Origin: Toxoplasma gondii ME49
Lineage: Eukaryota; Apicomplexa; Conoidasida; Eucoccidiorida; Sarcocystidae
Direction of reading: 5' to 3'
Length of the DNA: 64,000 nucleotides
Assembly (NCBI RefSeq): GCF_000006565.2
Contig: NC_031476.1
Span: forward strand, 5,889,900 to 5,953,899
The notes under the pieces: model-generated
The model's database searches: none
Seen by the model: only the letters and a program-made list of their open reading frames with translations
What the model was told of the DNA's origin: nothing
Position numbers and translations under genes: made by a program
Part shown: positions 60,423 through 64,000 of the stretch, piece by piece
Layout: each line of letters opens with the position of its first letter
How positions within the stretch are numbered: the stretch's first letter is position 1

Positions 60423-63400
60423 ATGGCGTGTCTTCGTGCTTCCTCCTGTGAAGTATGTAGTTCCGCAGCTGGCTTCAGGCAGCAAGGAGATGGCATGTCT
60501 GTTGCATGCGGAGGGAATCGACACCCTCCCGAAGTGTTCGACCTTCGAACAGATGAATCAAGTCAAGAAAGTCTTAGTTCTACAGCAGCGACTCCTGAGA
60601 TCTATGAGCTGGAGTGGCATCACAGAGACAGCGGAAATGGAGTGGTATCTGCAGCAGCCGAGCAAAAAGGCATGTCTGTCGTAGTCAAGCTGCCTGTTGT
60701 TTCCCAGAATGCCGAAATTGAGGAGAATTTGCTGCAGTCTCAGGTGACCAGTAGCTTGTTGAGAAGCATTAACATGCTAACAACCGACACTGTGAGCCTC
60801 GACGCTTTTCTCGAGTTCCCTCAAGCTTTCCGAAATATGGTTAACCTCACCATCATTCAATACGAAGGACTGCAGTTGGAGGCTCACCGGCTTGATTCTC
60901 TGGGGTACCTTCCATCCCTAAAACAGTTGCACTTGAAAAACTGTGGCCTACAGAACTTGGATTTTCTAATTGCGTTTGTTGGCGGCGCACCTCTGGAAGA
61001 TATTGATGTTGCCTGTAACGCTATTAGTGCGCTCCCGCCTAGGACAGCCTTCACACAAGTCAACCATCCACATAGAATCAAGCAATCACAAAGCCAGGTC
61101 ACTGCAACGAAGTGCCCTCAGAAACAAAGCGGAGCGTTTCCTCTATCGCTGCGTACTCTCGACCTCTCCGGCAACGCGATTGAGGACGTGAGCTCACTAG
61201 AGGCATTAGCCGCGTTCCCCAGTCTTGAAGTTCTGCGACTTTTTGGGAACAAGTTGAACAAAGACCTCGCCTTTAACACTTCGTTCATAAGCTTGCTGAT
61301 GAGCTGCCCGCTGCTTCAGCACTCTGTTTGTGACGGGCTCACTTACGTCAGCTGCCCAGACACAAACCAGTCGTTTCTGACCAGAAACAACGCGCATTTT
61401 TGTAAAGACTCGAAGTCACCTAGATACAAAGCTGGTGTCGGTCTACCAAATGAGCACTCAGCGACTCTCGAGAACGCAGCATGCGACAAAGAACGCAAGG
61501 ACGAGCAAGAGCCTGCTGCCGACATTCCCTGTGATGCGATCACAGCTTCAGGCGCTCAAAAGATTTCGACTGGAACCGACGCACAAGGAAACAGCAAAAG
61601 CCATCTCGTGAAAAACGAGCACCCAGAGTGTGACGTCCATGCGGTAGCGCAGCGACGGATCGTCACTCACCAACCCGAGCAGAGAGATACCAGAACTTGT
61701 TTTGGTAAGGATGGAAATTGAAAAGATGGCCTAGTAGTGCGTTTCGGATCAATTCAGCATACGTTAGGTGAACAGGCTGTTAAACCACCAATGTACTGTA
61801 GCCCAGTGAGAGACTACCCTCACAAACACAGGACACTTGCATGCGAAGTCGGCGAGCAGCGTCTGCGAAGAATGTGCAATACGGTGTAGGATGAGGTTCT
61901 GTTAAGTATACAGTACTCATATTTACGTGCATCGATTTTCCTGCCACATCTCGGAAAATGACCATGAACCAGGTGTGATTGGGAACCACTCAGCTCACCA
62001 GTTCGTGCCGAAGCAGGTACGAACCCGTTTCAGGCGGCTCCCGTCATGCGCAGGCCTGGGTTTGGACAGTAGGCTCGATACTCGAGAATTGGACTCTTCG
62101 GCGCAGCACGAGCAACTTCTTCGGCGATCGTCTACAGCTGGTCAGCTCAGTGTTGCGATTACCTCAGAGATGTGTGACTGCCCTCAAGCGGATCTTGAGA
62201 TCATAAAGAAGTCCAAGTTTGACCGAGGCCAGCACTTTCGTAACAGTATTGTCGAAAGCGGCTCAAGTGAAGCGAAGAGGAGATCTGTGTCTGAGGGGAG
62301 CAGAAACCTTCCACCGAGCCAAGACGTAGACCAACACCGTACCCGGATGAGCACACGTTCAGCTGTCGAGCGTCGCCCCTGTAGGTGGCCACCGCCGGTA
62401 TCTACCAGCTCGTTCCTAAGGTTTTTCGAGGAGAAAGAGAGGATGGCATACGTCTTGCGATCTGATATCCCAGCCCTTCTCGGTATGTTCCACAATAGCA
62501 AAGTCACCGAGGCCACTCTTCGTTCTCAGCAGCGACAGTGTTACTTAGCTACACAACAAAAAGACATCCAGGCAAACGCTCATTTCAACAGGTGCAAAGA
62601 GCACCTCGCCAGGCTGCAGAGAGCTAGGCGAGCCTTCATTTCTGGACTTTACCGCCTTAGTCAAACCCCCGGAGCTGCTAACCTCTATGAACGGACGGCG
62701 ACAGCTATTGCGCAACTGGAAAGCCTCCGGCAGAGCCTACCAGCCGTTAGCATTCCTGGGGCCACCGAACACGCCATCCTTATTTTGCAGGTAAATTGGC
62801 GCACAGTCATTGCAAAAGCACGAAAAACGATTTCATGTAGCAGCTGCTCTTTTTGCTGGCACCACATCGAATTGACCTGCGCCAGAGTACTCTCGTGTAG
62901 GTAGAATTTAATCTAGAAACCGACAGAGCTCGATATACTTCTATGGAAGCTGTTTTTTCGCACTTTCCAGAAGACGATCCAGGTGACGCATTCAGACACC
63001 GGGAATAGACGAAGCAAAGACTCATGTATCTGCGCTTTGGCTGCAGGTGTACCGAGTGAGGGACAGAAGCATTCACACGATTTGCCTTCAGTTGTTCTCT
63101 AATGCATCTCGCAGGCAACTCAAGATTATTCACCAGGTGGTCTAGCTGCCAGAGCCAGCTGTCAGTCCGCAGATCTGAAAAGACAAGTCATATCACTGGA
63201 GAAGAAAATCCGGGGACTATTGATACTTTTCGAGGACGACGTGCGGAAGGACAGAAAACTTGCGCGGCTCTGGCACAGCCACTCTTCTTCAACAACAGAG
63301 TGTATTCATCTGCACAGCGAATTTTCGCGCGAGGTGCTCGATACTAAACTGGTAACTGGGGAAGCACGCAACAAACGAGAGAAGCGCAGAAGCGTGTGTG

Positions 63401-64000
63401 CCACTGTGGCGTAAGATCCGACAGTGGAGTTGTATCAGACGTGGGAGTTTCCTTATCACACAGGTTCTTACAAAGATAGATGGCTCAATAGCGGAAACAT
63501 TCTTTCCGACGGCGCCCACGTTTGTTTCTGAATATGTCTGGTTTGAATGCAGGCACTTTTACGTCTTTGGCAACTCGAACAGCTCCTCATTAGTCGTTTT
63601 CTCACTGAAGCACAACAGTATCTGCGGTGCTTGGCACACCTGACAAAAGGACACAGAGAACTTCGATCATTTGACGCTGCGTGCTCCGCCACGGTGGCAG
63701 TTCAAGAGTACATTCAAGCCTTGCTTCCAAGGCAAGGTGGCTCCACCTCATCCTGGACGGCCGGGAGTTCAAGAAATCACCAAACAGAAGACGCACAGCC
63801 CTGTAAGACGACATGTGTGGGTAGAGTGGAGACCGAAAGTGAGGGGGTGGCTCCAGTCGACTATACGTTTCAGCCAGGTCCCAGTTGGCCTGAAAACGAA
63901 ACAAAACACGGATCTCCGTGCTCTTCGTCAGTTTCGGCTCGTGATGCCACGGAAGCTGTTAGACAAACCAGTTTTAGGAGGAGTGGGTCTGCAGTGGCAT
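60423..64000 (+). CDS. Leucine-rich-repeat and coiled-coil protein, cut by window edge
   Basis: Exons: 60423-61704, 61973 (or 61994) to 62790, 63115-63351, and 63553 running past 64000. Phases agree (1, 0, 0). ATG 60423 is the first in-frame Met and gives MACLRASSCEVC. Roughly residues 160-300 form SDS22-type leucine-rich repeats: LPSLKQLHLKNCGLQNLDFL, PLEDIDVACNAISALP, then after a polar insert of about 30 residues LRTLDLSGNAIEDVSSLEAL and FPSLEVLRLFGNKLN. A cap-like segment follows. A long polar stretch leads to helical regions: RFFEEKERMAYVLRSDIPAL, FNRCKEHLARLQRARRAF, LKRQVISLEKKIRGLL and LLRLWQLEQLLISRF. LRR plus coiled coil is common in ciliary, centrosomal and cytoskeletal adaptor proteins, which makes such a role the leading guess. 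The C-terminus lies outside the window. Confidence 0.65.

Noticed and set aside
1..64000. tRNA, rRNA, CRISPR, insertion sequence, bacterial operon or plasmid features
   Set aside because: No cloverleaf with a T-loop GTTCGA box, no spaced direct repeats, no transposase or prokaryotic gene layout was seen; the gene structure is eukaryotic throughout.

Overview
This is nuclear DNA from a eukaryote with many introns, most likely a tissue-cyst coccidian (Sarcocystidae: Toxoplasma, Hammondia, Neospora or a close relative). The reasons are genes split into many exons with GT..AG introns, exons more GC-rich than the introns, long tracts without genes, a start context of the type CAAAATGG, very long proteins with low-complexity insertions, and typical apicomplexan protein families. 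I cannot name the species from sequence alone. I rebuilt the genes by hand: I paired splice sites and kept only models in which the reading phase agrees across every join. Joins where that failed are flagged in the entries.

Layout from left to right. (1) 1-2201, plus: the 3' part of a gene with at least eight exons and no recognised family. (2) 4292-11473, plus: an eight-exon membrane protein of the FUSC/ALMT (aromatic acid exporter / malate channel) type, with two membrane halves separated by a long disordered insert. (3) 14150-17363, plus: a five-exon secreted or membrane-anchored protein that carries a duplicated six-cysteine module with identical spacing in both copies. (4) About 19308-20006, plus: a weak candidate. 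(5) 24707-21080, minus: a tandem CCCH zinc-finger protein that probably continues into a long acidic tail. (6) 25145-27311, plus: small weak candidates. (7) 29476-31263, plus: an intronless protein with an N-terminal hydrophobic anchor. (8) 32304-36643, plus: an eight-exon class 3 lipase. (9) 56838-39301, minus: a giant nine-exon nucleoporin of the Nup205/Nup192/Nup188 type (about 4,650 residues) with FG motifs at its N-terminus. (10) 58264-58825 and 59766-59967, plus: two small genes whose introns are only 53-61 nt. (11) 60423 to the right edge, plus: a leucine-rich-repeat and coiled-coil protein that runs out of the window.

The genes do not form one pathway; they look like ordinary single-gene transcription units. 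The nucleoporin takes up more than a quarter of the window and is flanked by lipase 3' sequence on one side and a roughly 1.4 kb divergent promoter region on the other. No tRNA, rRNA, CRISPR array, transposase or plasmid feature was found. The least conventional items are the duplicated six-cysteine protein, the FG-plus-scaffold nucleoporin, and the short-intron cluster with its 46-residue protein.
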